Positions 1-8,954 of a stretch of DNA of 51,716 nucleotides are shown here, in pieces. The DNA lies in the NCBI GenBank assembly GCA_024641855.1, contig JAHECG010000013.1, forward strand, positions 2,943-54,658, written 5' to 3'. Both the position numbers and the translations under genes were made by a program. Source of the DNA: Betaproteobacteria bacterium. GTDB taxonomy: Bacteria; Pseudomonadota; Gammaproteobacteria; Burkholderiales; Thiobacteraceae. The notes under the pieces were generated by a model, which worked only from the letters and a program-made list of their open reading frames with translations, made no database searches and was not told where the DNA came from. The first letter of the stretch is position 1, and every line of letters begins with the position of its first letter.

Positions 1-917
<917 letters not shown>

Positions 918-988
918 AATTTGCCGCATTTTTAGACCGCCGAATCAACGGCGGCCGATCTAACAAAACATGCGAAGCTAGTCTTCGT

Positions 989-1027
989 CCCTCTCTCCCA
1001 CCTGTGGGAGAGAGCTAGGAGAGAGGG
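989..1027. repeat. Intergenic inverted repeat between tgt and yajC
   Basis: An 11-bp perfect stem, ctctctcccac at 991-1001 and gtgggagagag at 1004-1014, is followed by a further gagaggg that can compete for the same left arm. No T-run follows, so it is not a canonical intrinsic terminator. It resembles a class of dispersed CT/GA-rich intergenic repeats common in proteobacterial genomes; that resemblance is from memory and was not searched. Confidence 0.6.
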
Positions 1028-1068
1028 CAAGCTTGTTTTTAGCGTGTATTTTTTCTTTGGAGACAACC

Positions 1069-1392
1069 GTGTTCATTAGTGATGCCATTGCTGCACCCGC
1101 CGCTGGTGCGCAAGACCCGATTATGGGCTTGCTGCCGTTTATCATCATATTCGTTCTGTTCTACTTCATGCTGATTCGTCCGCAAATGAAGCGTGCCAAG
1201 GAACAGAAAAAAATGGTCGATGCGCTGCAAAAGGGCGATGAGGTCATTACCACCGGTGGTTTGTTAGGAAAAATTACTAAAGTCGGCGAGCAGTTCGTGA
1301 GTTTGGAAATTGCCGAAAATGTCACCATCCAAGTGCAGAAGCAAACTGTGCAAACGCTGTTACCCAAGGGCACTGTAAAAAGCGCCGCGTAA
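1069..1392 (+). CDS. yajC: Preprotein translocase subunit YajC
   Basis: Small inner-membrane subunit of the SecDF-YajC complex that assists Sec-dependent export. The chosen GTG start gives 107 residues, the usual length, and has a ggaga ribosome-binding site at 1059-1063; the open frame extends upstream to a TTG at 1033 without a comparable site. A short N-terminus is followed by one strong membrane segment (about residues 20-40, IMGLLPFIIIFVLFYFMLIR), then the conserved RPQMKRAKEQKKM stretch and the GDEVITTGGLLGKI domain. It lies immediately upstream of secD and secF, its functional partners. Confidence 0.95.
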   Translation: MFISDAIAAPAAGAQDPIMGLLPFIIIFVLFYFMLIRPQMKRAKEQKKMVDALQKGDEVITTGGLLGKITKVGEQFVSLEIAENVTIQVQKQTVQTLLPKGTVKSAA

Positions 1393-1427
1393 AGCCTCCT
1401 AACCCGCAACCCGGAACCGTTTCCCTC

Positions 1428-3257
1428 ATGAATCGTTACCCTCTTTGGAAATATATTGTCATTGCGACTGCCTTGGTGCTCGGCTTTTTTTATACCCTGC
1501 CCAATTACTACGGCAATGAACCTGCGGTGCAGATTTCAAGCGACAAGTCTGCGGTCACGGTCGATGTCGGGACTGTGCAAAGCGTAGAAAGTATCCTCAA
1601 TCTTGGCAAAATACCTTATCGCAGTGTGAAGCTGGATGGTAAGAGTGTCAGCGTTCGTTTTAGTGATGTCGATATTCAAAGTAAAGGTGCGACGGCGTTG
1701 CGCGAACAATTGGGTGAATCCTATATCGTGGCGCAAAATTTATTACCGCGCTCTCCGGAGTGGTTAACGCATTGGGGTGCATTGCCGATGTATTTAGGCT
1801 TGGATTTGCGCGGTGGCGTGCATTTCCTATTGCAAATGGATACCAAGGCGGCATTCAGCAAGGCCATGGAGCGAAATGCGAGCGATGTTCGTAGCAGTTT
1901 GCGCGAGAAGAAGATTCCTTACGACAGCGTAGCGCGTCAAGGCGACCAAGTTCGTGTGGCGTTCCCGGACGCCGCTACGCGCGATAAAGGCAAAGACGCA
2001 ATTCAGTCACGCATTTCAGATCTGTTTCTGAAAGACGTGCAAGATGGCAATGTACCGACGCTAATTGCCAGCTTACGTCCTGAAGCCTTGCAGCAGCGCC
2101 AGGAGTTGGACATCAAACAAAATCTAACCACCTTGCGTAAGCGCGTGAATGAGCTAGGTGTAGCGGAACCTATTATCCAGCAACAAGGCTTGGATCGGAT
2201 TGTGGTGCAACTACCAGGTATCCAAGATACCGCACGTGCCAAACAAATTTTGGGCCGTACCGCGACCTTGGAATTACGCATGGCGGACTTTACCGAGGCG
2301 GAAATCAACGCCGCGCAACAAGGCCACGTACCTTTAGGGGCAAAGCTATTGCAGGATCGACAAGGCGATGGCGGAACTGCGCCGATCTTGATTCGAAACA
2401 ATGTCGTACTCACTGGCGAATACATTACCGGTGCCGGCCCAGATCGTGACGACTACGGTAAACCGGCAGTGCGTATTGAATTGGATGCACGCGGTTCGCG
2501 CATTTTCCAGCAACTGACACGTGAAAATGTCGGCAAGCGTATGGCTATATTGTTGATCGAAAAAGGCCAGGAAGAAGTGGTGACGGCACCGGTGATTCGC
2601 GGCGAAATCCCGAATGGCCGCGTACAAATCACCGGCAACTTTAGCGCTGATGAAGCAAACAACGTTGCACTATTGTTGCGTGCCGGTGCGCTGGCGGCGC
2701 CGATGGAAATTATCGAAGAACGTACCGTTGGCCCTAGCTTGGGTAAAGACAATATCGAGCGCGGCTTCAACTCCACCATGATCGGTTTTGCTGCGATTGC
2801 CGCCTTCATGATTTTTTACTATCGCGCATTCGGTTTGATCGCGACCACGGCATTGGGTGTGAACGTGCTGTTCCTGATTGGGACTCTTTCCTTGTTGCAA
2901 GCCACGTTGACTTTGCCCGGTATCGCCGGTATCGCGTTGACGGTGGGTATGGCCATCGACGCGAATGTTCTAATTTTTGAACGGATACGCGAAGAATTGC
3001 GCAATGGAAATTCTCCGCAAGCGGCGATTAGCGCAGGGTTTGATCGTGCGTGGGATACGATTTTCGATTCCAATATCACCACCTTGATCGCGGGATTCTT
3101 TTTGTTCTGGCTTGGTTCTGGGCCAGTACGCGGTTTTGCGGTGGTATTGTGTATCGGTATCGTGACCTCGATGTTTAGTGCGGTGACGGTATCGCGCGGC
3201 ATCGTCAACTTGACTTATGGCCGATCCAAAAAATTGGCTGGACTATCGATCGGGTAA
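1428..3257 (+). CDS. secD: Protein translocase subunit SecD
   Basis: Inner-membrane RND-type protein that uses the proton gradient to help pull exported proteins out of SecYEG. At 609 residues it has the normal length. It has an N-terminal membrane segment (about 9-25), a large periplasmic domain with the LGLDLRGGVHFLLQMD motif near residue 125, and a C-terminal five-helix block (about 440-600) with the RND signature AIDANVLIFERIREEL. The ATG at 1428 lies 35 nt after the yajC stop and 65 nt separate its stop from secF, which fits one operon. Confidence 0.98.
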   Translation: MNRYPLWKYIVIATALVLGFFYTLPNYYGNEPAVQISSDKSAVTVDVGTVQSVESILNLGKIPYRSVKLDGKSVSVRFSDVDIQSKGATALREQLGESYIVAQNLLPRSPEWLTHWGALPMYLGLDLRGGVHFLLQMDTKAAFSKAMERNASDVRSSLREKKIPYDSVARQGDQVRVAFPDAATRDKGKDAIQSRISDLFLKDVQDGNVPTLIASLRPEALQQRQELDIKQNLTTLRKRVNELGVAEPIIQQQGLDRIVVQLPGIQDTARAKQILGRTATLELRMADFTEAEINAAQQGHVPLGAKLLQDRQGDGGTAPILIRNNVVLTGEYITGAGPDRDDYGKPAVRIELDARGSRIFQQLTRENVGKRMAILLIEKGQEEVVTAPVIRGEIPNGRVQITGNFSADEANNVALLLRAGALAAPMEIIEERTVGPSLGKDNIERGFNSTMIGFAAIAAFMIFYYRAFGLIATTALGVNVLFLIGTLSLLQATLTLPGIAGIALTVGMAIDANVLIFERIREELRNGNSPQAAISAGFDRAWDTIFDSNITTLIAGFFLFWLGSGPVRGFAVVLCIGIVTSMFSAVTVSRGIVNLTYGRSKKLAGLSIG

Positions 3258-3322
3258 TGGCGATTGGTTATTGGGCCAGCGGATTGTTGGCGACGCGTTA
3301 AACGGCGAACCTAGGAAATATT

Positions 3323-4258
3323 ATGGAATTTTTTCGGATTAAAAAAGATATTCCTTTCATGAAGTATGCCAAAGGGACGGGTTACGTCTCAGCAGCCACG
3401 TTCATTCTGGCGGTGGTATTTTTGGTGTGGAAGGGGCTGAACTTAGGCGTGGATTTCACTGGCGGCACCGTGATGGAAGTGCGCTACGCCAAAGCCGCAG
3501 AAATTCAAAGCATCCGTGAGTTTCTAGGAACGCATGGTTATCCAGAGACCAGTGTGCAAAATTTCGGTGCATCGCAAGATGTATTGATTCGTCTTCCGGT
3601 AAAGCAAGGTGTAACGAGCGCTAAATTATCGGAACAAGTTTTAGCCGTATTGCAACAACAAGAAGCTGCGGTCAAATTGCAGCGCGTCGAATTTGTCGGC
3701 CCGCAAGTGGGGCAAGAGTTGCTGTATGACGGCTCCTTGGCCTTGCTCGCTGTATCCGCAGGGATCGTGTTGTATCTCGCACTACGCTTCGAGTGGCGTT
3801 TTGCGGTGGGTGCGATTGTGGCGACCTTTCATGATGTAGTGATTATCGCCGGCATGTTTGCGTTTTTTCAGTGGGAATTTTCGCTCACTGTTTTAGCGGC
3901 ACTGTTGGCCATTTTGGGTTATTCGGTGAACGATACCGTGGTGGTGTTCGACCGGATTCGCGAGAACTTCCGCAAAATGCGCAAAGGTACGGTACCTGAA
4001 ATTATCGACAACGCGATTACCCAAACGCTGTCACGTACCGTGATTACCCATGTCACAACGCAGCTCATGGTGTTTTCCATGCTGTTTCTCGGCGGTGAAA
4101 TTCTGTATTACTTTGCGTTGGCGCTGACCATCGGGATTATTGTCGGTACCTATTCCTCGGTGCTGGTGGCGAGCCCAATCGTGATGTGGCTGGGTGTGTC
4201 ACGCGAAGATTTCATTAAGGCCGAGAAGAAGCCTACGACTGAAGAAGTGCTGCCTTAA
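3323..4258 (+). CDS. secF: Protein translocase subunit SecF
   Basis: Partner of SecD in the SecDF-YajC complex. It is 311 residues long and carries the usual SecF layout: a first membrane segment near residues 20-37, the periplasmic signature GVDFTGGTVMEV, and five C-terminal membrane helices containing GYSVNDTVVVFDRIRENF, the SecF counterpart of the SecD helix-4 motif. The start ATG at 3323 lies downstream of an agga-type site (ctaggaaat). It is the last sec gene; a hairpin-forming stretch follows it. Confidence 0.98.
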   Translation: MEFFRIKKDIPFMKYAKGTGYVSAATFILAVVFLVWKGLNLGVDFTGGTVMEVRYAKAAEIQSIREFLGTHGYPETSVQNFGASQDVLIRLPVKQGVTSAKLSEQVLAVLQQQEAAVKLQRVEFVGPQVGQELLYDGSLALLAVSAGIVLYLALRFEWRFAVGAIVATFHDVVIIAGMFAFFQWEFSLTVLAALLAILGYSVNDTVVVFDRIRENFRKMRKGTVPEIIDNAITQTLSRTVITHVTTQLMVFSMLFLGGEILYYFALALTIGIIVGTYSSVLVASPIVMWLGVSREDFIKAEKKPTTEEVLP

Positions 4259-4261
4259 TCC

Positions 4262-4307
4262 ATTCACCGCTACCACCGGTGTTACCGGTGTGATTAGGGC
4301 GGTGAAT
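4262..4307. other. Nested inverted repeats after secF
   Basis: An outer 9-bp inverted repeat (attcaccgc 4262-4270 with gcggtgaat 4299-4307) encloses an inner 7-bp hairpin (caccggt 4274-4280, loop gtt, accggtg 4284-4290). The structure sits just after the secF stop. It lacks a T-run, so it may protect the sec mRNA 3' end or mark an operon boundary rather than terminate on its own. Confidence 0.5.
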
Positions 4308-4332
4308 CCATCACTGATACCCGATAATTATT

Positions 4333-4968
4333 TTGGATCTTTTCGCTCAATTCCTCGATATCGTCCTACATCTCGATCGGCATCTTGTGCTGCTGATCGC
4401 GCAGTACGGCTATTGGGTCTACGGTATTCTGTTTCTCATTATCTTTTGTGAGACAGGCTTGGTCGTTACGCCATTCTTACCCGGTGATTCCTTGTTGTTC
4501 GTGGTGGGTGCTTTATCCGCGACCGGCGCCTTGGATTTGCAGTGGGTCATCTTGCTGTTGATGGCAGCAGCGTTTTTAGGCGACAACACCAATTATTGGA
4601 TCGGGCGTTTTGTCGGTCCGCGTGTGTTCAAAAAAGAATCGCGCTGGTTGAACCGTGCCCATCTGGCCAAAACGGAAGCGTTTTACGTGAAGCATGGCGG
4701 GAAGACGGTTTTGTTTGCGCGCTTTTTACCGATCCTGCGCACCTTTGCGCCATTCGTAGCTGGCATTGGGCACATGTTCTATAATCGCTTCGTGCTGTTT
4801 AGCATTAGCGGTGCCATCTTGTGGATTAATGGTTTGGTCTTGGCGGGCTATTTCTTCGGCAACATTCCGTTGATTAAAAACAACCTGACGGCGGTTATTC
4901 TCGGGATTATCGTGGTGTCGCTGCTTCCGGGTTTGGTGCACTACGTTCGTGAACGTGCACGCGGCTAA
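4333..4968 (+). CDS. DedA/YqjA-type (VTT domain) inner-membrane protein
   Basis: DedA proteins are multi-pass inner-membrane proteins linked to undecaprenyl-phosphate or lipid recycling and proton-dependent homeostasis. The 211-residue product shows the family signatures: FCETGLVVTPFLPGDSLLFVVGAL (split here by the membrane-helix pattern), GDNTNYWIGRFVG, and FARFLPILRTFAPFVAGIGHM with the conserved arginines. A TTG start at 4333 is preferred because the family N-terminus begins MDL with the same spacing; no strong ribosome-binding site is visible. It follows secF by 74 nt and may be read through from it or have its own promoter. Confidence 0.93.
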   Translation: MDLFAQFLDIVLHLDRHLVLLIAQYGYWVYGILFLIIFCETGLVVTPFLPGDSLLFVVGALSATGALDLQWVILLLMAAAFLGDNTNYWIGRFVGPRVFKKESRWLNRAHLAKTEAFYVKHGGKTVLFARFLPILRTFAPFVAGIGHMFYNRFVLFSISGAILWINGLVLAGYFFGNIPLIKNNLTAVILGIIVVSLLPGLVHYVRERARG

Positions 4969-4995
4969 TATTGCACGGTTGTTTTTAAAACGGAT

Positions 4996-5100
4996 CACCA
5001 CAGAGAACTCAGAGTTCACAGAGAAAATTCAATCAACTGTGATTGTCTAGCGCACGACAACGAAAAGATTTTCTCCGTGCGCTCTGTGATCTCTGTGGTG
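4996..5100. repeat. Paired inverted-arm element E1 (cacagag-type arms), no gene inside
   Basis: Two 32-nt arms, 4996-5027 and 5069-5100, are inverted copies matching at 27 of 32 positions. Each arm is made of three roughly 9-nt units around a cagag core, ending in aaaa. About 41 nt separate the arms and hold no reading frame of note. The element lies between the convergent dedA-family and FKBP genes. Its layout matches the paired-arm elements at 28183-28630 and 31649-31779, but with a different unit sequence. Confidence 0.8.
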
Positions 5101-5118
5101 AGAATAGATTTTGACGGT

Positions 5119-5583
5119 CTACTTTAAGCCTAATAATTCAACATCAAATACCAAGGTCGCATTGGGTGGAATCACGCCGCCAGCACCGTGGCTGCCATAG
5201 CCCATGGTGGATGGAATAATCAGCGTGCGCTGACCACCAATCTTCATACCCGCAACACCTTCATCCCAACCCCGAATGACTTGTCCTGCGCCCAGGTTGA
5301 AGCTGAAGGGCTCGTTGCGGTCGCGCGAGCTGTCGAATTTTTTGCCTTTTTGGTCAGTCGCTTTTGCATCGTACAGCCAGCCTGTGTAGTGCACTGTGAC
5401 ACGTTGACCGGCTGTGGCGGTAGCGCCATCGCCGATTTTGTGATCGATTTTAACCAGATCGACGCCGACTTTGGCTTGCGCGTGTGCAGGTGTAGCATCT
5501 TCATTGGCAATAGCTAATGCGGGTAGCGTGGCTAAGCCTAAAGCGGTTAATTGGGTAATAGTGCGAATCAGGGTTTTACGCAT
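5119..5583 (-). CDS. Periplasmic FKBP-type peptidyl-prolyl cis-trans isomerase
   Basis: Catalyses prolyl isomerisation of exported proteins. The start at 5583 (MRKTLIRT...) is chosen over the longer frame because a ggag site lies 7 nt upstream and it opens a clear signal peptide: basic RKTLIR, hydrophobic [12 protein letters not shown], then the mature NEDATPA region. The 154-residue product has one FKBP domain from about residue 45 to the end, with [38 protein letters not shown] (given here as family blocks) and [13 protein letters not shown]. It is transcribed toward the dedA-family gene and diverges from the DUF3025 gene. Confidence 0.95.
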   Translation of the reverse strand: MRKTLIRTITQLTALGLATLPALAIANEDATPAHAQAKVGVDLVKIDHKIGDGATATAGQRVTVHYTGWLYDAKATDQKGKKFDSSRDRNEPFSFNLGAGQVIRGWDEGVAGMKIGGQRTLIIPSTMGYGSHGAGGVIPPNATLVFDVELLGLK

Positions 5584-5727
5584 GAGCAACTCCAAATTAA
5601 AAAGAGCTATCTTACCGACAAAGTCTAGCCTGGCCAACGTTACATTTACTAGAATGTGGATTCTTGCAATTTTCGCTAACCGCGTGCATCAATCCAATTT
5701 AGAAAATCAATTCTTAGATTAAACGTT

Positions 5728-6567
5728 ATGCGTGCATGGGGTCTGGAACAAATCCGGAATACACCGATTTATACGGTGTTGCATCCGACTTTAAAAAAGC
5801 TCGATTGGCCACAAGATTGGCCAAGTCTCGCGGACTATCAACGGCTGCTTGATGGGTTGCCACAACCGGTGGTGACGGCTAGCGGAAAGCCGCTTCATGT
5901 CGTTGCGCAGGCAACAGAAAAACCGCTGGATTGGCAGCATGGCTATGAACCGCGCATTTATTTGCATGGTGAATTGCAAACGCGTTTGGAGAGTTGGCAC
6001 GATTGTTTTAACTGGCTTACCTGGATCACGCTCCCTTTGTCCAAAGCTGCCTTGAATGCACGTCAGTATGCGCTTTTAGAGGCGCGTCAGATGATGGGCG
6101 AAGCGGCAGGACCACGCAGTGCTAAACAGGATACGTTGACGCAGTTCGACGAAAGTGGCGTGATTGTTCTGAGTGCTGAATTGGAACTTACCCAACTTTT
6201 GCGTGATTTTCGATGGAAGTCATTATTTTGGGAACAGCGCGATGAAGTGCGCACTAATATGCGTTGCTTTTTGTTTGGCCACGGCTTGATGGAACGTGCG
6301 CTTAACCCTTATCGTGGTCTGACGGGTAAAGGCATTGTACTGCCAGTGACGAAGGAGTTCTTGGATCGACCGTTGGCAGATCAGTTGATGCAGGTCGATC
6401 AAATGCTGGCGCAACGCATTACCGATACAAGCCAATTTTTAAGTCCGTTGGATTTAGCGCCGGTACCGATCCTGGGATTTCCGGGTTTTACGGCGGACAA
6501 CGAGCGGGCAGAATATTACGAGGATGAGCGCTACTTTCGGCCTGGACGAAGTTTACGGGTTAAATAG
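5728..6567 (+). CDS. DUF3025 domain-containing protein
   Basis: This 279-residue soluble protein belongs to the DUF3025 family of beta- and gammaproteobacteria, whose function is unknown. Recognisable blocks are the mid-protein YEPRIYLHGELQTR, SWHDCFNWLTWITLPLSKAALNARQ (family core) and the C-terminal PILGFPGFTADNERAEYYEDERYFRPGR. No signal peptide or membrane helix is seen. Its 3' end overlaps the 3' end of the convergent diguanylate cyclase gene by 15 nt. The ATG at 5728 is the only good start. Confidence 0.88.
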   Translation: MRAWGLEQIRNTPIYTVLHPTLKKLDWPQDWPSLADYQRLLDGLPQPVVTASGKPLHVVAQATEKPLDWQHGYEPRIYLHGELQTRLESWHDCFNWLTWITLPLSKAALNARQYALLEARQMMGEAAGPRSAKQDTLTQFDESGVIVLSAELELTQLLRDFRWKSLFWEQRDEVRTNMRCFLFGHGLMERALNPYRGLTGKGIVLPVTKEFLDRPLADQLMQVDQMLAQRITDTSQFLSPLDLAPVPILGFPGFTADNERAEYYEDERYFRPGRSLRVK

Positions 6568-8193
6568 CCCGCCTTGGCTGGAAGTCGGGCGTGTGGAAAA
6601 TTCGATGCGATTACGCCCACCGTGTTTGGCTTGGTAGAGCGCATCGTCTGCGGCTTTTATTAGGGCGTCTCCGGTTTGAATATCCGGGAAGGTGGCGATG
6701 CCACCGCTGACCGTTGTGCAGAAATGCGCATTATTGTATGGGTGTCGTATTTGCGCAAAGTCCTGGCGAATCCGATCGATGATGTGATAAGCCTTCCCGA
6801 CATTGGTATGCGGCAATGCGATCAAAAATTCTTCGCCGCCGTAGCGGCACAGAACATCATGTTTTCGGAGGCGTTGTTTAAGCAGCCACGCCAAGCTGCG
6901 AATGACTTGGTCGCCGATGGGGTGGCCATAACTGTCATTCACTTGTTTAAAGTTATCAATATCCAACATCACGACGGCTAAATCCCCGTTCTCATGCGCG
7001 ACGCTGGAGAGAATGGTGTCCAAGGTGTTTTTTCCGCTGGTGTGATTCAGTAGCCCCGTCAAGCTGTCGTGGTACATGGAGCGGCGTAGGCAACGGTAAC
7101 GCTCGATTTTGCTTTTGATAATGGCATTAAGAAAAATCGGGTTAAATGGTTTAGTGAGAAAGTGATCGCCGCCTAAACGCATGGCATCCACTTGCAGCGC
7201 GATGTTGGTTTCGCCTGAGAGGTAGACGATGGGGATGCTGATAAATTCATCGTGCTGGCGAATTACGCGTGCAGCTTCGACCCCGGTACAATTGGGCATG
7301 TACATATCCATCAAAATCAAGTCCGGATTGAATTGCTTCATTGCATTGAGGACTTGATAGGGATCTTGAATGGCGTGGGTACTGATCTGACTTTCCTGCA
7401 GTGTGCGCTGAATGAACACGCTGGCGGTCATCGAGTCTTCCACAATCAGAACCCGAAAGGTTTCCTGCTCCTGACGATCGTCCATTTCCAGAATTTGCGC
7501 CACGATGGTATGGGTGGCTGTACCCTCCGGCATACACCAATCGCAGCCGCTCCGCAGCGCTTGTTGCAGTTGATCAAAATCGGAGCGTATCGCGAGGCAG
7601 AGTAACTGCCCAACGGCAAATTGTTGCCGTAATGCCTTGATTCGTGTTTGCCATTCGCCATCCGTTAAACCACTGATATCCAGCAGCAATAAGGGGTCAT
7701 TGTTGATATTTTCGGGTAAAGGATCGTCCCAACTTGAAAACTTGACCGATTTTCCAAAGTAACCCAATTGGGTCAACAAATCGCTCCAAACCTCCTTATC
7801 GTGCCCGATCAGCCAAACGCAACGCGTTAGATGGGTATCCTGTGCCAGCCCTGGCTGCGGTTCCTGGCGTCGTTCGGTCAAATTCGAGTTTGCTACCGAA
7901 TAGTTTTCGATCATGTGAATCAGCGCGAGGATGCGTTCATTCAGATCGTCCGCTGCCACTTGTGGGATTGGGTGTTGAACTTCAACATTGAATAATGACA
8001 AGGCCACTTGTTCAAGTTCATGACTGGCATGGTGTAAAGCCGTAAAGCCCTTGTCGATCAAAAACTCGGTAAAGCTATTGATTGATACGGCAAGTTCGAC
8101 AAAATTCTCAAAGCTTGGAGAGGATTGATAGCGCTGCCAGTCGTTCAGTAACGCTTGGCTTTTTTGATTAAGTTCGGTTGATGCAATAAACAT
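6553..8193 (-). CDS. Response-regulator diguanylate cyclase (Hpt-like, two REC, GGDEF)
   Basis: Makes cyclic di-GMP, probably under phosphorelay control. In the 546-residue product, residues 1-100 are helical and resemble a histidine-phosphotransfer domain around LHHASHEL (His54/His55); about 124-235 form a degenerate receiver; 247-365 form a typical receiver with VEDS and DLILMDMYMP, phospho-acceptor Asp296, and a KPF motif; 375-535 form a GGDEF domain. The active motif is GGEEF (452-456), and RKHD at 443-446 is a product-inhibition I-site (RxxD five residues before). No partner kinase is adjacent. The Hpt assignment is inference; the REC-GGDEF call is firm. Confidence 0.95.
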   Translation of the reverse strand: MFIASTELNQKSQALLNDWQRYQSSPSFENFVELAVSINSFTEFLIDKGFTALHHASHELEQVALSLFNVEVQHPIPQVAADDLNERILALIHMIENYSVANSNLTERRQEPQPGLAQDTHLTRCVWLIGHDKEVWSDLLTQLGYFGKSVKFSSWDDPLPENINNDPLLLLDISGLTDGEWQTRIKALRQQFAVGQLLCLAIRSDFDQLQQALRSGCDWCMPEGTATHTIVAQILEMDDRQEQETFRVLIVEDSMTASVFIQRTLQESQISTHAIQDPYQVLNAMKQFNPDLILMDMYMPNCTGVEAARVIRQHDEFISIPIVYLSGETNIALQVDAMRLGGDHFLTKPFNPIFLNAIIKSKIERYRCLRRSMYHDSLTGLLNHTSGKNTLDTILSSVAHENGDLAVVMLDIDNFKQVNDSYGHPIGDQVIRSLAWLLKQRLRKHDVLCRYGGEEFLIALPHTNVGKAYHIIDRIRQDFAQIRHPYNNAHFCTTVSGGIATFPDIQTGDALIKAADDALYQAKHGGRNRIEFSTRPTSSQGGLFNP

Positions 8194-8302
8194 GAGCGTT
8201 GATATTTCCAGGCCTTAGATAGGGTCCTAGGGTTATTAACGGCAGTTAGCAGGATTTATTTAGTGCGATAATTCGGTTTTATTGAAGTAATCCCTGCAAA
8301 TT

Positions 8303-8896
8303 ATGAAACCCTTTTCAGAAGCCTGCGAAAATAATCAAACACCGATTTTGGCCATTTTGCGTGATGCCTTTTCGCATGTAAAAAGCGTTTTGGAAATCGG
8401 TAGTGGCACGGGCCAGCATGCGGTGCATTTTGCCCGTAATTTACCGCATTTAGTGTGGCAAACGAGCGATCTACCGGCGAATCATCCGGGCATTCAATTG
8501 TGGTTGGAAGAGGCGGCGTTAACCAATACACGCTGGCCCATTGCGCTTGATGTTAAGCAGCAACCCTGGTTCATGGAACCGGTGGATGGGGTATTTACCG
8601 CTAATACACTGCATATTATTTCATGGGCCGAGGCCGAGTGTTTATTTAAGGGCGTTGGCCAAGTATTGCAAAACAACGGCGTGATGTGTGTGTATGGGCC
8701 ATTCAATTACGGTGGTCAATTTACCGCACCCAGCAATGCGCGTTTTGACGCATGGCTTAAAGCCCGCGACCCCGCCAGTGGCGTGCGGGACGCTGAAGCG
8801 GTTTGGGCATTGGCTGAACAACATGGCCTGCATCTAGAAGCGGATCATGATATGCCCGTGAATAACCGCATCTTGGTACTGCGAAAACAAGGTTAA
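8303..8896 (+). CDS. DUF938 class I SAM-dependent methyltransferase-like protein
   Basis: Soluble protein of 197 residues in the DUF938 family. The SAM-binding glycine loop VLEIGSGTGQHAVHFA lies near residues 29-44, followed by an acidic residue after strand 2 (TSDLPANH), and the family block ANTLHIISWAEAECLFKG with YGPFNYGGQFT. The substrate is unknown. The start ATG at 8303 has only a weak ribosome-binding site. It lies 58 nt upstream of the ATPase gene and may be co-transcribed with it. Confidence 0.9.
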   Translation: MKPFSEACENNQTPILAILRDAFSHVKSVLEIGSGTGQHAVHFARNLPHLVWQTSDLPANHPGIQLWLEEAALTNTRWPIALDVKQQPWFMEPVDGVFTANTLHIISWAEAECLFKGVGQVLQNNGVMCVYGPFNYGGQFTAPSNARFDAWLKARDPASGVRDAEAVWALAEQHGLHLEADHDMPVNNRILVLRKQG

Positions 8897-8954
8897 ATTT
8901 CTAAAGTCCGTGCGGTTTTTTTCCGTTGTAGAGGTGTTGCTTTTGGAAAAAAAC

